From the NCBI RefSeq assembly GCF_001700965.1, contig NZ_CP016756.1, positions 4,206,501 to 4,270,500 on the forward strand: a stretch of DNA of 64,000 nt, written 5' to 3'. Shown here in pieces: positions 1-9,897 of this stretch (position 1 is the stretch's first letter; each line of letters opens with the position of its first letter). Under the pieces are notes generated by a model. The model saw only the letters and a program-made list of their open reading frames with translations. It ran no database searches and was not told the DNA's origin. The translations under genes and the position numbers were made by a program. Origin of the DNA: Stenotrophomonas nitritireducens. GTDB lineage: Bacteria; Pseudomonadota; Gammaproteobacteria; Xanthomonadales; Xanthomonadaceae.

Positions 1-355
1 TCGCCTCGATGTCGTAACGGTGATGGTCGCTGCCGCTCAGGCCCAGGTAATCGCCCGGCAGTACGAAACCGTTCACCTGGCGGCGGCCATCGGCCAAGGT
101 CCGGACCAGGCGCAGCGCGCCCTCGGTTACTGTATAGACATATGCGCGCGGCTCGCCGGCACGGGCCAGCGTGGTGCCCATCGCCACCGGCGTGGACACG
201 GTAATCTGCTCCAGCGCATGCACTTCATCGCAGGACAGGGCCGAGCACACCGACAGGTGGCGGACCGAGCACTGCAGGCACTCGCGCACGCCATTGCCTT
301 CTGCCGCAATGGACGAAACCGGGGATTGCTCGGTGCCTTGGGCTGGCCGGGACAT
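1..355 (-). CDS. FNR/CRP-family transcriptional regulator, 3' end outside window
   Basis: The first 118 codons are present, reading leftward from ATG at 355, and the gene runs off the window. The N-terminus carries Cys26, Cys29 and Cys37 in a C-X2-C-X7-C pattern (CLQCSVRHLSVC), with another Cys at 42. This is the arrangement of oxygen-sensing FnrN/FnrL-type proteins that hold a [4Fe-4S] cluster, rather than the C-X2-C-X5-C of E. coli FNR. A cyclic-nucleotide-binding-like beta roll follows (GEPRAYVYTVTEGALRLVRT, then LPGDYLGL). The DNA-binding domain lies outside the window. It is divergent from hisS with 109 bp between the start codons. The inferred role is oxygen-responsive transcription control; the family is well supported, the regulon is not visible. 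Confidence 0.85.
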   Translation of the reverse strand, partial: MSRPAQGTEQSPVSSIAAEGNGVRECLQCSVRHLSVCSALSCDEVHALEQITVSTPVAMGTTLARAGEPRAYVYTVTEGALRLVRTLADGRRQVNGFVLPGDYLGLSGSDHHRYDIEA

Positions 356-464
356 GTCTTGATTGGGGGGACGGTTGTCCTAAATGATACTTCATGCGGC
401 CAGACGGGCGGTGTGCGGCTAGAATTGGCAACCGTTTCCCTATTGAGTTGCAGGAGTTTTGCCC

Positions 465-1874
465 GTGATCAAGCCCCGTACCCCGCCCGGCATCATGGAA
501 TTGTTGCCGCGCGAGCAGATCGCGTTCCAGCGCATGCTGGACGTCATCCGCCGCAACTACGAGCGCTTCGGGTTCCTGCCGGTGGAAACCCCGGTGTTCG
601 AGCTGTCCGACGTGCTGCTGACCAAATCCGGCGGCGAAACCGAGCGCCAGGTGTACTTCGTGCAGTCCACCGGTGCGCTGGCCAATGCCGCCGAATCGGC
701 CGACAAGGGCGGGCTGCCGGAAATGGCGCTGCGCTTCGACCTGACCGTGCCGCTGGCCCGCTATGTAGCCGAGCATGAGCATGACTTGACCTTCCCGTTC
801 CGCCGCTACCAGATGCAGCGCGTCTACCGTGGTGAGCGCGCCCAGCGTGGCCGCTTCCGCGAGTTCTACCAGTGCGACGTCGATGTGATCGGCAAGGACA
901 GCTTGAGCATCCGCTACGACGCCGAAGTGCTGGCGGTGATCTACGCGGTGTTCTCCGAGCTGCGCATCGGCAACTTTGCCGTGCAGCTGAACAACCGCAA
1001 GCTGATGCGCGGCTTCTTTGAAGCGCAGGGCGTGGTGGATGCCGAGCAGCAGGCGCTGGTGCTGCGTGAAGTCGACAAGCTCGACAAGCGCGGTCCCGAT
1101 TACGTGCGTGAAACCCTGGTTGGCCCGGATTTCGGCCTGCCGGCCGACGCGGTCGAGCGCATCCTGTCCTTTGTCGAAGTGCGCTCCAGCTCGCACGCGG
1201 ATGCATTGGCGCAGATCGACGCGGTGCTGGCGGCGGCTGGCCAATCGGCCAGTGAGTCGCTGCGCACCGGCGCTGCCGAGCTGCGTGAAGTGCTGGAACT
1301 GGTGAAGGCGCTGGGTGTGCCGGAGACCGCCTATTGCCTGAATTTCTCCATCGCCCGCGGCCTGGATTACTACACCGGCACGGTTTACGAGACCAGCCTG
1401 GTCGACCACCCGCAGATCGGCTCGATCTGCTCGGGCGGCCGTTACGAGGACCTGGCCAGCCACTACACCAAGTCCAAGCTGCCAGGCGTTGGCATTTCCA
1501 TCGGCCTGACACGCCTGTTCTGGCAGCTGCGCGAAGCCAACCTGATCGATGGCATTGCTGAAAGCAGCGTGCACGCGATGGTGGCCTTGATGGACGAGGC
1601 GGCCATGCCGCAGTCGCTGGATATCGCCCGTCGCCTGCGCGCTGGCGGCATCAACACCGAAGTGCAGATGGAGCCGAAGAAGATCGGCAAGCAGTTCCAG
1701 TACGCCGCCAAGGCAGGCATCCGCTTCGTGGTGCTGGCCGGTGAGGATGAGTTGGCGCGCGGTGTGGTCGCGGTCAAGGACCTGCTGCGTGAACAGCAGT
1801 TCGAAGTGGCCAGGGATGAACTGGCATCTACCCTCCAGGTAGAGCTGGAACAGACCCGCGCAATGGCGCGCTGA
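465..1874 (+). CDS. hisS: histidine--tRNA ligase
   Basis: Class II aminoacyl-tRNA synthetase that charges tRNA-His in the cytoplasm, 469 aa, a normal length for the family. Visible motifs are the motif 2 loop around [17 protein letters not shown], the histidine-specific HisA segment [13 protein letters not shown], and motif 3 ([12 protein letters not shown]). A C-terminal anticodon-binding domain follows from roughly residue 360. I chose GTG at 465 because GGAG at 453-456 lies 8 nt upstream; the in-frame TTG at 459 would sit only 2 nt from that site. The gene is followed at once by a hairpin terminator, so it is transcribed separately from the histidine biosynthesis operon downstream. Confidence 0.97.
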   Translation: MIKPRTPPGIMELLPREQIAFQRMLDVIRRNYERFGFLPVETPVFELSDVLLTKSGGETERQVYFVQSTGALANAAESADKGGLPEMALRFDLTVPLARYVAEHEHDLTFPFRRYQMQRVYRGERAQRGRFREFYQCDVDVIGKDSLSIRYDAEVLAVIYAVFSELRIGNFAVQLNNRKLMRGFFEAQGVVDAEQQALVLREVDKLDKRGPDYVRETLVGPDFGLPADAVERILSFVEVRSSSHADALAQIDAVLAAAGQSASESLRTGAAELREVLELVKALGVPETAYCLNFSIARGLDYYTGTVYETSLVDHPQIGSICSGGRYEDLASHYTKSKLPGVGISIGLTRLFWQLREANLIDGIAESSVHAMVALMDEAAMPQSLDIARRLRAGGINTEVQMEPKKIGKQFQYAAKAGIRFVVLAGEDELARGVVAVKDLLREQQFEVARDELASTLQVELEQTRAMAR

Positions 1875-1880
1875 TCGAAA

Positions 1881-1905
1881 AGCCCCGCATAGCGGGGCTT
1901 TTTTT
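1881..1905 (+). terminator. rho-independent terminator of hisS
   Basis: GCCCCGC-ata-GCGGGGC stem followed by seven T residues, 7 nt after the hisS stop codon. Confidence 0.95.
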
Positions 1906-1938
1906 ATGCCTTCGCGATGAAGGTGGCCGGCACGAAAG

Positions 1939-2006
1939 GTAGTGCCAAGCCATGCTCGGCAAAGGCCTTCCTGGTAATGCCCCAGCCGAGCATGGCTCGG
2001 CTCTAC
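1939..2006. repeat. SMAG-type GTAG palindromic repeat, dimer
   Basis: Two inverted copies begin with GTAG and end with CTAC: GTAGTGCCAAGCCATGCTCGG and its near complement CCGAGCATGGCTCGGCTCTAC, separated by about 25 bp. This matches the REP family described in Stenotrophomonas maltophilia as SMAG. Between this copy and the next, 2017-2070 carries a CCCTTTCGCGCAGCGGAGGGGAGG palindrome, also seen near 56.6 kb. Confidence 0.85.
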
Positions 2007-2095
2007 CGTTTCTGCTCCCGCCCTTTCGCGCAGCGGAGGGGAGGTCTTTCGCTGACAGCAACAGGCACCTGGCGCCGTCCCGGCGCATGAACCCT

Positions 2096-2163
2096 GTAGT
2101 GCCGAGCCATGCTCGGCAGAGGATTTCCCGGTAATGCTCCTGCCGAGCATGGCTCGGCACTAC
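2096..2163. repeat. SMAG-type GTAG palindromic repeat, dimer
   Basis: A cleaner copy of the preceding repeat: GTAGTGCCGAGCCATGCTCGG, a 26-bp linker, then CCGAGCATGGCTCGGCACTAC. It can fold into a long stem between hisS and the his operon. Confidence 0.9.
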
Positions 2164-2175
2164 AAGGGAGCCGGT

Positions 2176-2223
2176 TTGACTCTCCGCCGGTTACGCACTA
2201 ATGTATTAGCACGCTATTACATT
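2176..2223 (+). promoter_or_regulatory. his operon promoter with overlapping palindromic operator
   Basis: A -35-like TTGACT (2176-2181) is followed after 17 bp by a weak -10, TAATGT (2199-2204). A 24-bp palindrome at 2200-2223 overlaps the -10. Its left arm is AATGTATTAGC and its right arm GCTATTACATT, matching at 10 of 11 positions across a 2-bp centre. It ends just before the start codon of the TrpR-like regulator. The position fits autorepression and repression of the whole operon by that regulator. The promoter and operator assignments are inferred; the palindrome is seen directly. Confidence 0.65.
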
Positions 2224-2224
2224 G

Positions 2225-2557
2225 ATGCAAATGAAGACTCGTCAGGAAACCGAACGTGACAAGGCCGCCGATGCAGCGCTGAAGACGCTGGCGCGGGCTT
2301 TTGCCGCCCTCGACAAGCCGCAGGAGGCGCAGGCCTTCCTGCGCGATCTGTGCACGCCGGCAGAGCTGGAAGCCATGGCCGACCGCTGGCGGGTAGTGCC
2401 GCTGCTGCGCAAGGGCGTGCCCTATCGTGAGATCTATGACCTGACCGGGGTGAGCGTCACCACCATAGGCCGGGTCGCGCGCTCGCTCGAGCATGGTGCC
2501 GGCGGCTATGCCGTCGCCATCGAACGCCTCGCCACGCGCAAAACCGAATCCAACTGA
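2225..2557 (+). CDS. TrpR-like (YerC/YecD family) regulator heading the his operon
   Basis: Small all-helical DNA-binding protein of about 110 aa related to the Trp repressor. A TrpR-like core runs from LRDLCTPAELEAMADRW to the helix-turn-helix segment GVPYREIYDLTGVSVTTIGR. It is the first gene of a nine-gene histidine operon, 9 nt before hisG, and a palindromic operator lies directly before its start. Such proteins associated with histidine genes in xanthomonads are thought to repress the pathway in response to histidine; that is family knowledge plus context. ATG codons at 2225 and 2231 are both possible and neither has a strong Shine-Dalgarno site. With the operator abutting the start, the mRNA leader must be short or absent. 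Confidence 0.85.
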   Translation: MQMKTRQETERDKAADAALKTLARAFAALDKPQEAQAFLRDLCTPAELEAMADRWRVVPLLRKGVPYREIYDLTGVSVTTIGRVARSLEHGAGGYAVAIERLATRKTESN

Positions 2558-2566
2558 GATAACCCC

Positions 2567-3478
2567 ATGAGTGCTTCAACCACCGCCCCGGCACGCGACC
2601 GGCTGCGTATCGCCATTCAGAAAAGCGGCCGCCTGGCCGATCCCGCGCGCAGCCTGCTGGCGGCCTGTGGACTGAGCTGGCGGCAGAGCCGCGACAAGCT
2701 GTTCTGCTTCGGCGAGTCGCTGCCGGTGGACCTGTTGCTGGTGCGCGACGATGACATCCCGGGGCTGATCGCCGACGGCGTCTGCGACCTGGGTGTGGTT
2801 GGCCTGAACGAACTCGACGAGCAGGCCAAGGCACGCCGCCAGATCGGCTTGCCCGATGTCTACCAGCCGCTGCGTGGCCTCGGCTTCGGCTCCTGCCGGC
2901 TGATGATCGCGGTGCCGGAGGAATGGGATTGGCAGGGCGTGCAGATGCTGCAGGGCAAGCGCATCGCCACCAGCTACCCTGCCATCCTGGCCGCATGGCT
3001 GAAGGAAAAGGGCGTGGATGCGCAGGTCGTGGAGCTGTCCGGTTCGGTGGAAATCGCCCCGAAGCTGGGCACCGCCGAGCTGATCTGTGACCTGGTCTCC
3101 AGCGGCGCCACGCTGGCCGCCAACCAACTCAAGCCGGTGGAAGTGCTGCTGGAGAGCGAAGCCGTGCTCGCCGGGCCGGTACATGAGCTCGACGACGCCC
3201 GCGCGGGCCTGATGGCGATGCTGCTGCGTCGCCTGGATGGCCTGAGCAAGGTGCAGGACCAGAAGCTGCTCATGTTCAGCGCCAGCGAAGACCGCGTCGA
3301 AGAACTTGCGCGCCTACTGCCCGACGCCGAGCCGCTGCTGCGGCTGCCGGGGCAGGGCGATGCGGTGCGGCTGCAGACCATGTGCAGCGGCGCGCTCAGC
3401 TGGCAGCGCCTGGAAGAACTGGAACGTGCCGGCGCCCAAGGCCTGATGGTATTGGCGGTGGAGAAGTCGCTGGTATGA
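2567..3478 (+). CDS. hisG: ATP phosphoribosyltransferase, long form
   Basis: Catalyses the first, committed step of histidine synthesis, joining ATP and PRPP to give phosphoribosyl-ATP. At 303 aa it is the long HisG form with a C-terminal ACT-like domain for feedback inhibition, so no HisZ partner is expected. Motifs include [15 protein letters not shown] at the N-terminus, the [10 protein letters not shown] segment, and a PRPP-binding-type [16 protein letters not shown] stretch at about residues 160-180. The stop codon overlaps the hisD start by 4 nt (ATGA), indicating translational coupling. Confidence 0.97.
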   Translation: MSASTTAPARDRLRIAIQKSGRLADPARSLLAACGLSWRQSRDKLFCFGESLPVDLLLVRDDDIPGLIADGVCDLGVVGLNELDEQAKARRQIGLPDVYQPLRGLGFGSCRLMIAVPEEWDWQGVQMLQGKRIATSYPAILAAWLKEKGVDAQVVELSGSVEIAPKLGTAELICDLVSSGATLAANQLKPVEVLLESEAVLAGPVHELDDARAGLMAMLLRRLDGLSKVQDQKLLMFSASEDRVEELARLLPDAEPLLRLPGQGDAVRLQTMCSGALSWQRLEELERAGAQGLMVLAVEKSLV

Positions 3479-4770
3479 ACATCCTCGATTGGAACGCGCT
3501 CGACGCCGCTGCACAGGCGCGTGCACTTACCCGTCCGGTGCAGACTGTTGCCGTCCAGACCCGCGAGTCCGTCGCCGGCCTGATCGAGCAGGTGCGCAGT
3601 CGTGGCGACGCGGCATTGCGTGAAATCACCGAGCGTTTCGACGGCGTCGCGCCAGAGCGCTTTGAAGTCAGCGAGGCCGAATTTGCCGCCGCCGAACTGG
3701 CAGTGCCGGCAGAACTGCGCATCGCCATGCAGCAGGCTGCCGATCGCATCGATCGCTTCCACCGCGCCGGCATGGCCCAGCCCTATAGCGTGGAAACCGC
3801 GCCGGGCGTGGTCTGCGAAAAAGTCATCCGGCCGATCTCGCGCGTGGGCCTGTATGTACCGGCAGGCAGCGCGCCGCTGCCGTCCACCGCGTTGATGCTG
3901 GGCGTGCCGGCCATGCTGGCTGGCTGCCGTGTAGTGGTGCTGTGCACGCCGCCGCGCAAGGACGGCAGCGCCGATCCGGCCGTGTTGGTGGCCGCGCGCC
4001 TGACCGGCGTGCACCGCGTGTTCAAGATCGGTGGGGCGCAGGCCATCGCCGCCATGGCTTATGGCACCGAATCGGTCCCGTCCTGCGACAAACTGTTCGG
4101 GCCGGGCAATAGTTTTGTTACCGAAGCCAAGCAACAGGTTGCCCAGGCCGGTGCTGCCGCCATCGACATGCCGGCCGGTCCGTCGGAAGTGCTGGTGATC
4201 GCCGATGCCGGCGCCAACGCTGCCTTTGTTGCCGCCGATCTGCTGTCACAGGCCGAGCACGGCCCGGATTCGCAGGTGCTGCTGCTCTGCGACGATGCGG
4301 CGATGATTGCCGCCGTGCAGGACGAAGTGGAAGCCCAAGTCGTGCAGCTCGCGCGTGAGGCCATCGCCCGTCAGGCGTTGACGGCCTCGCTGCTGGTCAA
4401 GGTTGAATCGATCGCGCAGGCATTTGAAATCTCCAACCGGTATGCGCCTGAGCACTTGATTCTGGCCCTGCGCGAACCGCGGCAATGGCTGGACAAGGTG
4501 GAAGCCGCCGGCTCGGTGTTCCTGGGTGACTACACGCCCGAGGCGCTGGGTGACTACTGCTCCGGCACCAATCACGTGCTGCCAACGGCGGGCGCGGCCC
4601 GCGCCTACAGCGGCGTCAGTGTGGCCAGTTACCAGAACCAGATCAGCGTGCAGGCGGCCAGCCAGGCAGGAATCACGGCCATCGGCCCGTGTGCGCTGAC
4701 CATGGCCCGCGCCGAGGGTCTGGGTGCGCATGCCAACGCGGTCGCGCTGCGGCTGGGGGTTGCGCCGTGA
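3475..4770 (+). CDS. hisD: histidinol dehydrogenase
   Basis: Oxidises L-histidinol twice, with NAD, to L-histidine (last step). It is a zinc enzyme of 431 aa, the usual length. Family signatures include the long glycine-rich stretch around [15 protein letters not shown], the [10 protein letters not shown] segment with a catalytic-type His, and NRYAPEHL with the Glu-His pair. The start at 3475 overlaps hisG (ATGA) and begins [10 protein letters not shown], the typical N-terminus. The stop overlaps the GTG start of hisC. Confidence 0.98.
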   Translation: MNILDWNALDAAAQARALTRPVQTVAVQTRESVAGLIEQVRSRGDAALREITERFDGVAPERFEVSEAEFAAAELAVPAELRIAMQQAADRIDRFHRAGMAQPYSVETAPGVVCEKVIRPISRVGLYVPAGSAPLPSTALMLGVPAMLAGCRVVVLCTPPRKDGSADPAVLVAARLTGVHRVFKIGGAQAIAAMAYGTESVPSCDKLFGPGNSFVTEAKQQVAQAGAAAIDMPAGPSEVLVIADAGANAAFVAADLLSQAEHGPDSQVLLLCDDAAMIAAVQDEVEAQVVQLAREAIARQALTASLLVKVESIAQAFEISNRYAPEHLILALREPRQWLDKVEAAGSVFLGDYTPEALGDYCSGTNHVLPTAGAARAYSGVSVASYQNQISVQAASQAGITAIGPCALTMARAEGLGAHANAVALRLGVAP

Positions 4771-5849
4771 GCAGCGTGCTTGATCTGGTCCGTGATGATC
4801 TGCGCGACTTTGGCGGTTATTCGTCGGCACGCAGCGCCAAGCTGCAAGGCGAGATCTGGCTCAACGCGAATGAATCGGCATGGGCCAACCCTGGCGACGC
4901 CGAGGCCAGCTGCCGCCGTTATCCCGACCCGCAACCGCAGGCACTGCGCGAGCGGCTGGCCAGCCTTTATGGCTGCCAAGCCGAGCAGCTGCTGATCGGT
5001 CGCGGCAGCGATGAAGCCATCGATCTACTGGTACGCGCCCTGTGCGTGCCCGGCCGCGATGCGGTGCTGTATACGCCGCCGGTGTTCGGCATGTACGCGG
5101 TCAGTGCGCGGTTGCAGAATGCGCCGGCGCTGGAAGTGCCGCTGCTCGACACCGACGCAGGCCTGGTGCCGGATATAGCCCGCATCATCACCACGGCGAA
5201 GGAGGGTGGGGCCAAACTGGTGTTCCTATGTTCGCCTTCCAATCCCGGTGGCCTGAGCATCACCTTGGATCAGATCGAAACCGTGGCCCAAGCATTGCGC
5301 GGTCAGGCCTTGGTGGTGGTGGATGAAGCCTATGCCGAATTCGCCGACGAACCTTCTGCGACTACCTTGATGGCGCGCTTCGACAATATTGCCGTGCTGC
5401 GTACGCTGTCGAAGGCGCATGCGCTGGCGGCCGCACGCATTGGCTGCGTGATTGCCGATGCGGCACTGATCAGCGTGCTGCGCCGCTGCCAGGCGCCGTA
5501 CCCGATCCCGACGCCTTGCTCAACGCTGGCGCTTGCCGGCTTGGACGAGGCTGCGCTGGTGCAGACCCGCGCGCGCATCGCCACCGTGCGCGGTGAGCGC
5601 GACCGCCTGCGCATTGCGCTGTCGCTGCAGCGCTGTGTACGCCATGTTTACGGCTCGGATGCGAACTTCCTGCTGGTGCGTTTCAACGATGCCGAAGCGG
5701 CGTTCCAGGCCTTGTTGAAAGCCGGCGTGGTGGTGCGCGATCAGCGCGCCGCGCCGCAGTTGCACGACGCCCTGCGCATCACGCTGGGCACCCCCGAACA
5801 AAATGATCACGTCCTTGACGCACTTGCCACGCTGGAGCCGTCCGCATGA
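4767..5849 (+). CDS. hisC: histidinol-phosphate aminotransferase
   Basis: PLP-dependent class I/II aminotransferase that converts imidazole acetol phosphate to histidinol phosphate with glutamate as donor. It has 360 aa. The PLP lysine is K216 in [14 protein letters not shown], the ring-stacking Asp is D186 in VVDEAYAEF, and SPSNPGG precedes it. GTG at 4767 is chosen because it overlaps the hisD stop by 4 nt (GTGA) and gives the usual N-terminus; an upstream extension would lie inside hisD. Confidence 0.97.
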   Translation: MSSVLDLVRDDLRDFGGYSSARSAKLQGEIWLNANESAWANPGDAEASCRRYPDPQPQALRERLASLYGCQAEQLLIGRGSDEAIDLLVRALCVPGRDAVLYTPPVFGMYAVSARLQNAPALEVPLLDTDAGLVPDIARIITTAKEGGAKLVFLCSPSNPGGLSITLDQIETVAQALRGQALVVVDEAYAEFADEPSATTLMARFDNIAVLRTLSKAHALAAARIGCVIADAALISVLRRCQAPYPIPTPCSTLALAGLDEAALVQTRARIATVRGERDRLRIALSLQRCVRHVYGSDANFLLVRFNDAEAAFQALLKAGVVVRDQRAAPQLHDALRITLGTPEQNDHVLDALATLEPSA

Positions 5850-6919
5850 CCCCCATTCTGTTTGTCGATCGCGATGGCACCTTGATCGAGGAGCCGGCCG
5901 ACTTCCAGATCGACGCCTACGAGAAGATCCGCTTCGTCAGGAACGTGATCCCGGCCATGCTCAAGCTGCGCGATGCCGGCTACCAGTTCGTCATCGTCTC
6001 CAACCAGGACGGGCTGGGCAGCGAGGGCTATTCCCAAGCGAGCTTTGATGGGCCGAATGATCTGATGCTGCAGATTTTCGCCAGCCAGGGCATCACTTTC
6101 CGCGACGTGCTGATCGATCCGAGCTGGCCGCAGGACAACAGCCCCAACCGCAAGCCGGGCATCGGCATGATGGTGCCGTACCTGCAGGACCGCAGCATCG
6201 ACTGGGCGCGCTCAGGGATGGTGGGCGACCGCCCAACCGACATCCAGTTCGCCGACAACATGAAGATCCGCGGCTTCCAGCTGCGCACCGAACAGTTCGG
6301 CGGCGAGTGGGACTGGGATGCGATTGCCCACGAGCTGGCCGATGCGCCGCGCCGCGCCACCGTGCAGCGCGACACCAAGGAAACCCAGATCCGTGTCTTC
6401 GTTGACCTGGACAAGGTGGCCAGCTCCAGGATCAACACCGGCCTGCCGTTCTTCGACCATATGCTGGACCAGATCGGCCGCCATGGCGGTTTCGCGCTGG
6501 AAGTGGAGGCCAAGGGCGATCTGCACATCGACGAGCACCACACCATCGAAGACACAGGCCTTGCGCTCGGCCAGGCATTGCGCGAAGCGCTGGGCGACAA
6601 GCGCGGCATCGGTCGCTATGGCTTTACCTTGCCGATGGACGAAACCCTGGCCAGCGCCGCGCTGGATTTCAGCGGCCGGCCTTACTTCGTGTTTGATGGC
6701 GAATTCAAGCGAGAGCGCGTGGGCGACATGCCGACCGAACTGGTGCCGCACTTCTTCCGTTCGCTATGCGATGCCAGCGGGCTGAACCTCAACCTCAAGG
6801 TGGAAGGTGAGAATGACCACCACAAGGTGGAGGCCTGCTTCAAGGCATTGGCTCGCGCACTGCGCCAGGCCATCCGCAAGGAAGGCACCGAGCTGCCGTC
6901 CACCAAGGGGGCCTTGTGA
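5846..6919 (+). CDS. hisB: bifunctional histidinol-phosphatase / imidazoleglycerol-phosphate dehydratase
   Basis: Two-domain enzyme of 357 aa. Residues 1-170 are a HAD phosphatase with the nucleophile and acid pair in VDRDGT (D8, D10) and a [10 protein letters not shown] motif. Residues 175-357 are the IGP dehydratase, with the metal-binding runs [23 protein letters not shown] and [12 protein letters not shown]. It performs steps 6 and 8 of the pathway. In E. coli HisB the phosphatase domain binds zinc through three Cys and one His; the matching loop here, [16 protein letters not shown], has none of them. It overlaps hisC by 4 nt and hisH by 4 nt. Confidence 0.97.
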   Translation: MTPILFVDRDGTLIEEPADFQIDAYEKIRFVRNVIPAMLKLRDAGYQFVIVSNQDGLGSEGYSQASFDGPNDLMLQIFASQGITFRDVLIDPSWPQDNSPNRKPGIGMMVPYLQDRSIDWARSGMVGDRPTDIQFADNMKIRGFQLRTEQFGGEWDWDAIAHELADAPRRATVQRDTKETQIRVFVDLDKVASSRINTGLPFFDHMLDQIGRHGGFALEVEAKGDLHIDEHHTIEDTGLALGQALREALGDKRGIGRYGFTLPMDETLASAALDFSGRPYFVFDGEFKRERVGDMPTELVPHFFRSLCDASGLNLNLKVEGENDHHKVEACFKALARALRQAIRKEGTELPSTKGAL

Positions 6920-7515
6920 GCAAGGTCGGTCTGGTGGATGCCGGCGGCGCCAATCTGGGTTCGGTGCGCTATGCGTTGGAGCGGCTGCAGGTTGACGTGC
7001 AGATGGTCCGCGAAGCGGGTGATCTGGACGGTCTGGAGCGGGTGATCCTGCCGGGCGTTGGCGCGGCCGCGGAGGGTATGCGCCGGCTGCACGCGCAGGG
7101 TCTTGTACAACCACTGCGCGATTTGCAGGTGCCGTTGATCGGCATCTGTCTGGGCATGCAGCTTTTGTTCGAGCGCTCGGAAGAGGGCGATGTGGAATGC
7201 CTCGGCCTGCTGCCGGGCATTGTCCGTCGCATGCACCCTGGTGTGGGCGTACGTGTTCCGCATATGGGCTGGAACAAACTGCTGGCGCTGCGCGAGTCGC
7301 CCTTGCTGGATGGCGTGCCGCTTGGTTCCAGCGCTTACTTCGTGCACAGCTACGCGGCGCCGGTCACTTCCGACACGGTTGCCGCCTGCCACCACGGCGG
7401 CCTGTTTACTGCGGTGGTACAGCGTGGCCGCTTGTGCGGCGCACAGTTCCATCCCGAGCGTTCGGCTGGGCCTGGCGCACGCATCCTACAGAATTTTCTT
7501 GAGATCGCCGCATGA
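6916..7515 (+). CDS. hisH: imidazole glycerol phosphate synthase, glutaminase subunit
   Basis: Class I glutamine amidotransferase of 199 aa. It supplies ammonia to HisF. The nucleophile is C78 in [10 protein letters not shown] and the rest of the triad is H179 and E181 in QFHPERS. The oxyanion region LPGVGA is at residues 45-50. GTG at 6916 overlaps the hisB stop (GTGA). The gene is followed by hisA with an ATGA overlap. Confidence 0.97.
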   Translation: MSKVGLVDAGGANLGSVRYALERLQVDVQMVREAGDLDGLERVILPGVGAAAEGMRRLHAQGLVQPLRDLQVPLIGICLGMQLLFERSEEGDVECLGLLPGIVRRMHPGVGVRVPHMGWNKLLALRESPLLDGVPLGSSAYFVHSYAAPVTSDTVAACHHGGLFTAVVQRGRLCGAQFHPERSAGPGARILQNFLEIAA

Positions 7516-8246
7516 GTTTTACCGTCTACCCCGCGCTGGATATCCGTGACGGCCGTGTGGTGCGCCTGCTGCAGGGCGATTACGCCAAGCAGACCACCTA
7601 TGGCGACGATGCCTTGCCACGCGCGCAGGTATTTGCCAGCACCGGCGCCAGCTGGATGCATCTGGTCGATCTGGATGCGGCCAAGGCCGGCGGCTATACC
7701 TTGGCGCCGCTGCTGCAGCAGATCGCCGCGACCACGCCGTTGAAGGTGCAGACCGGCGGTGGCGTACGTGGCCGCGACGACGTCGCGCGCATCCTCGATG
7801 CCGGCGCCAGCCGCGTGGTGATCGGTTCGCTGGCGGTTCGCCAACCCGAGCAGGTGCTGGCATGGCTGGCCGAGTTTGGCGCCGAGCAGCTGACCATCGC
7901 GCTGGATACCCGCCAGGGTGAAGACGGTGTCTGGCGCCTGCCGGTACATGGCTGGACCGAGACCGCCGATGTCACCCTGGATGAACTGGCCAGCCGCTAC
8001 GCGCAGGCCGGCATGAAGCACCTGCTGTGCACCGATATTTCCCGCGACGGCATGCTTTCCGGTCCGAACATCGAGCTCTACACCCACTTGGCCAAGCTGC
8101 TGCCCGGCGTCGCCGTGCAGGCCTCTGGCGGCGTGCGTGATGCTGCCGACATCCGCGCAGCCAAGGCTGCAGGCTGCGGTGGCGCGGTGCTCGGCAAGGC
8201 GCTGCTGGAAGGGCGGCTGCAACTGGACGAGGCCTTGTCATGCTGA
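7512..8246 (+). CDS. hisA: ProFAR isomerase (phosphoribosylformimino-AICAR-phosphate isomerase)
   Basis: TIM-barrel Amadori isomerase of 244 aa. Catalytic aspartates are D10 ([14 protein letters not shown]) and D132 (IALDTRQG). Phosphate-binding loops TGGGVRG and ASGGVRD stand at the C-terminal ends of barrel strands. It overlaps hisH by 4 nt and hisF by 7 nt, consistent with coupled translation of successive steps. Confidence 0.97.
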   Translation: MSFTVYPALDIRDGRVVRLLQGDYAKQTTYGDDALPRAQVFASTGASWMHLVDLDAAKAGGYTLAPLLQQIAATTPLKVQTGGGVRGRDDVARILDAGASRVVIGSLAVRQPEQVLAWLAEFGAEQLTIALDTRQGEDGVWRLPVHGWTETADVTLDELASRYAQAGMKHLLCTDISRDGMLSGPNIELYTHLAKLLPGVAVQASGGVRDAADIRAAKAAGCGGAVLGKALLEGRLQLDEALSC

Positions 8247-9016
8247 GCCGCCGCATCATTCCCTGCCTGGACGTGCGCGAAGGCCGGGTGGTCAAGGGCG
8301 TCAAGTTCCGCGACCACATCGACATGGGCGACATCACCGAACTGGCGCTACGCTACCGCGACCAGGGCGCTGACGAACTGGTGTTCTACGATATTTCCGC
8401 CAGCCCGGAGGGGCGTTCGGTGGACCGCGCGTGGATTGAGCGGGTGGCGCGGCTGATCGATATTCCGTTCTGCGTGGCGGGCGGTATCCGCGATGTGGAA
8501 ACCGCGCGTGCAGTGCTCAATGCCGGTGCCGACAAGATTTCAGTCAATACCCCGGCGCTGGAACGCCCGCACCTGATTGCCGAGCTGGCCGAGGCGTTTG
8601 GCCAGCAATGCGTGGTGGTCGGCATCGATTCCATCGCCGAGCCCGACGGGCAGTGGCGGGTGCGCTCCTATACCGGCGATCCGAGCAAGACCCGCGCCGA
8701 GGCCAGGCTGACCTTGGACTGGGTGCGTGAAGTGCAGGCTCACGGCGCAGGTGAAATAGTGCTGAACTGCATGGATAGCGATGGCGTGCGCAAGGGGTAC
8801 GATATTGCACAGTTGCGCCAGGCCCGGGCGCTGTGCACGGTTCCGTTGGTCGCCTCTGGCGGCGCGGGCACGCCACAGCATTTCGCCGATGTATTCGAAC
8901 AGGCTGACGTTGACGGGGCTTTGGCTGCCAGTGTCTTCCACTCCGGTGCCATCGCAATTCCGGAACTGAAGCAGTTCCTGCGCGAACAACAAATCGAGGT
9001 TAGGGATGTCTACTGA
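8240..9016 (+). CDS. hisF: imidazole glycerol phosphate synthase, cyclase subunit
   Basis: TIM-barrel cyclase of 258 aa that uses ammonia channelled from HisH to form IGP and AICAR. Catalytic D11 ([13 protein letters not shown]) and D130 (VVVGIDS) are present, as are phosphate loops CVAGGIRD and LVASGGAGT. It is homologous to HisA upstream through the known ancestral duplication. The ATG at 8240 lies inside the end of hisA, and the 3' end overlaps hisIE by 11 nt. Confidence 0.98.
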   Translation: MLSRRIIPCLDVREGRVVKGVKFRDHIDMGDITELALRYRDQGADELVFYDISASPEGRSVDRAWIERVARLIDIPFCVAGGIRDVETARAVLNAGADKISVNTPALERPHLIAELAEAFGQQCVVVGIDSIAEPDGQWRVRSYTGDPSKTRAEARLTLDWVREVQAHGAGEIVLNCMDSDGVRKGYDIAQLRQARALCTVPLVASGGAGTPQHFADVFEQADVDGALAASVFHSGAIAIPELKQFLREQQIEVRDVY

Positions 9017-9644
9017 ATTCAAACCGGTTGATCCGGCCGCACTGGACTGGGAAAAGGTCAACGGGATGATGCCCGTCATCATCCAGGACGAGGCCACGCT
9101 GCGTGTGCTGATGCTGGGCTATATGGACCGCGAGGCGCTGGACAGCACCCGCGACAGCGGCAAGGTCACTTTCTTCAGCCGCAGCAAGAAGCGCCTGTGG
9201 ACGAAGGGCGAGACCTCGGGCAACCACCTGGATCTGGTCGACATCCGCAGCGATTGCGACAACGACACGCTGTTGGTCACCGTGCGCCCGCATGGCCCAA
9301 CCTGCCATACCGGCAGCAGCAGCTGTTTCAGCGCGGCGCCGGGCAACTTCCTTGGTGCGCTGGATGCCTTGATCAGGCAGCGCGAGCATGATCGCCCGCT
9401 CAACAGCTACACCACCAAATTGTTCGAGAAGGGCGCACGGCATATCGCGCAGAAAGTGGGCGAAGAGGGCGTGGAAACCGCATTGGCCGGCGTCGTGCAG
9501 CGCGATGACGAACTGCTGGGCGAATCGGCCGACCTGCTGTTCCACCTGATCGTATTGCTGCGTGCCCGCGGCCTGTCGCTGGACGATGCCGTCGCTGTGC
9601 TGGAAGACCGCCACGCCAAGGCCGCCGAAAAAGCCGCCAGCTAG
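9006..9644 (+). CDS. hisI: bifunctional phosphoribosyl-AMP cyclohydrolase / phosphoribosyl-ATP pyrophosphatase
   Basis: HisIE fusion of 212 aa for steps 2 and 3. Residues 1-115 are the cyclohydrolase, with the metal-binding [12 protein letters not shown] and the zinc-type Cys run [12 protein letters not shown]. Residues 120-205 are the pyrophosphatase, with the MazG-like helix [12 protein letters not shown]. It is the last gene of the operon. The stop codon TAG is followed immediately by a GTAG repeat unit, and no ordinary U-tract terminator is seen, so the repeat hairpins may end or stabilise the transcript. Confidence 0.97.
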   Translation: MSTEFKPVDPAALDWEKVNGMMPVIIQDEATLRVLMLGYMDREALDSTRDSGKVTFFSRSKKRLWTKGETSGNHLDLVDIRSDCDNDTLLVTVRPHGPTCHTGSSSCFSAAPGNFLGALDALIRQREHDRPLNSYTTKLFEKGARHIAQKVGEEGVETALAGVVQRDDELLGESADLLFHLIVLLRARGLSLDDAVAVLEDRHAKAAEKAAS

Positions 9645-9812
9645 GTAGTGCCGAGCCATGCTGGGCGGGGCCTTCGCAACAAAACCCCCCGTCACCGATA
9701 AAGCGCAGCCGAGCACCGCGCGCAATGTAGTGCCGAGCCATGCTCGGCAAGGGCCTTCACAACAAACCCCACTATCACCGGTAAAGCCCAGCCGAGCATG
9801 GCTCGGCTCTAC
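9645..9812. repeat. two SMAG-type repeat units after hisIE
   Basis: The first unit, 9645-9726, is degraded (GTAGTGCCGAGCCATGCTGGG and a weak inverted partner). The second, 9727-9812, is a good inverted pair with GTAG and CTAC ends. It fills most of the gap between hisIE and the metallophosphoesterase. Confidence 0.85.
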
Positions 9813-9897
9813 CTGGGTATTGCTCGCCAGCTGACGCAACCCTGCTGCAGCATCCGGGGGCGATAATGGGCCACTGTCCAACGTTGCCGAGGAACCC

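Noticed and set aside
459..464. TTG start for hisS two codons upstream
   Set aside because: It is only 2 nt from the ribosome site, whereas the GTG at 465 is properly spaced.
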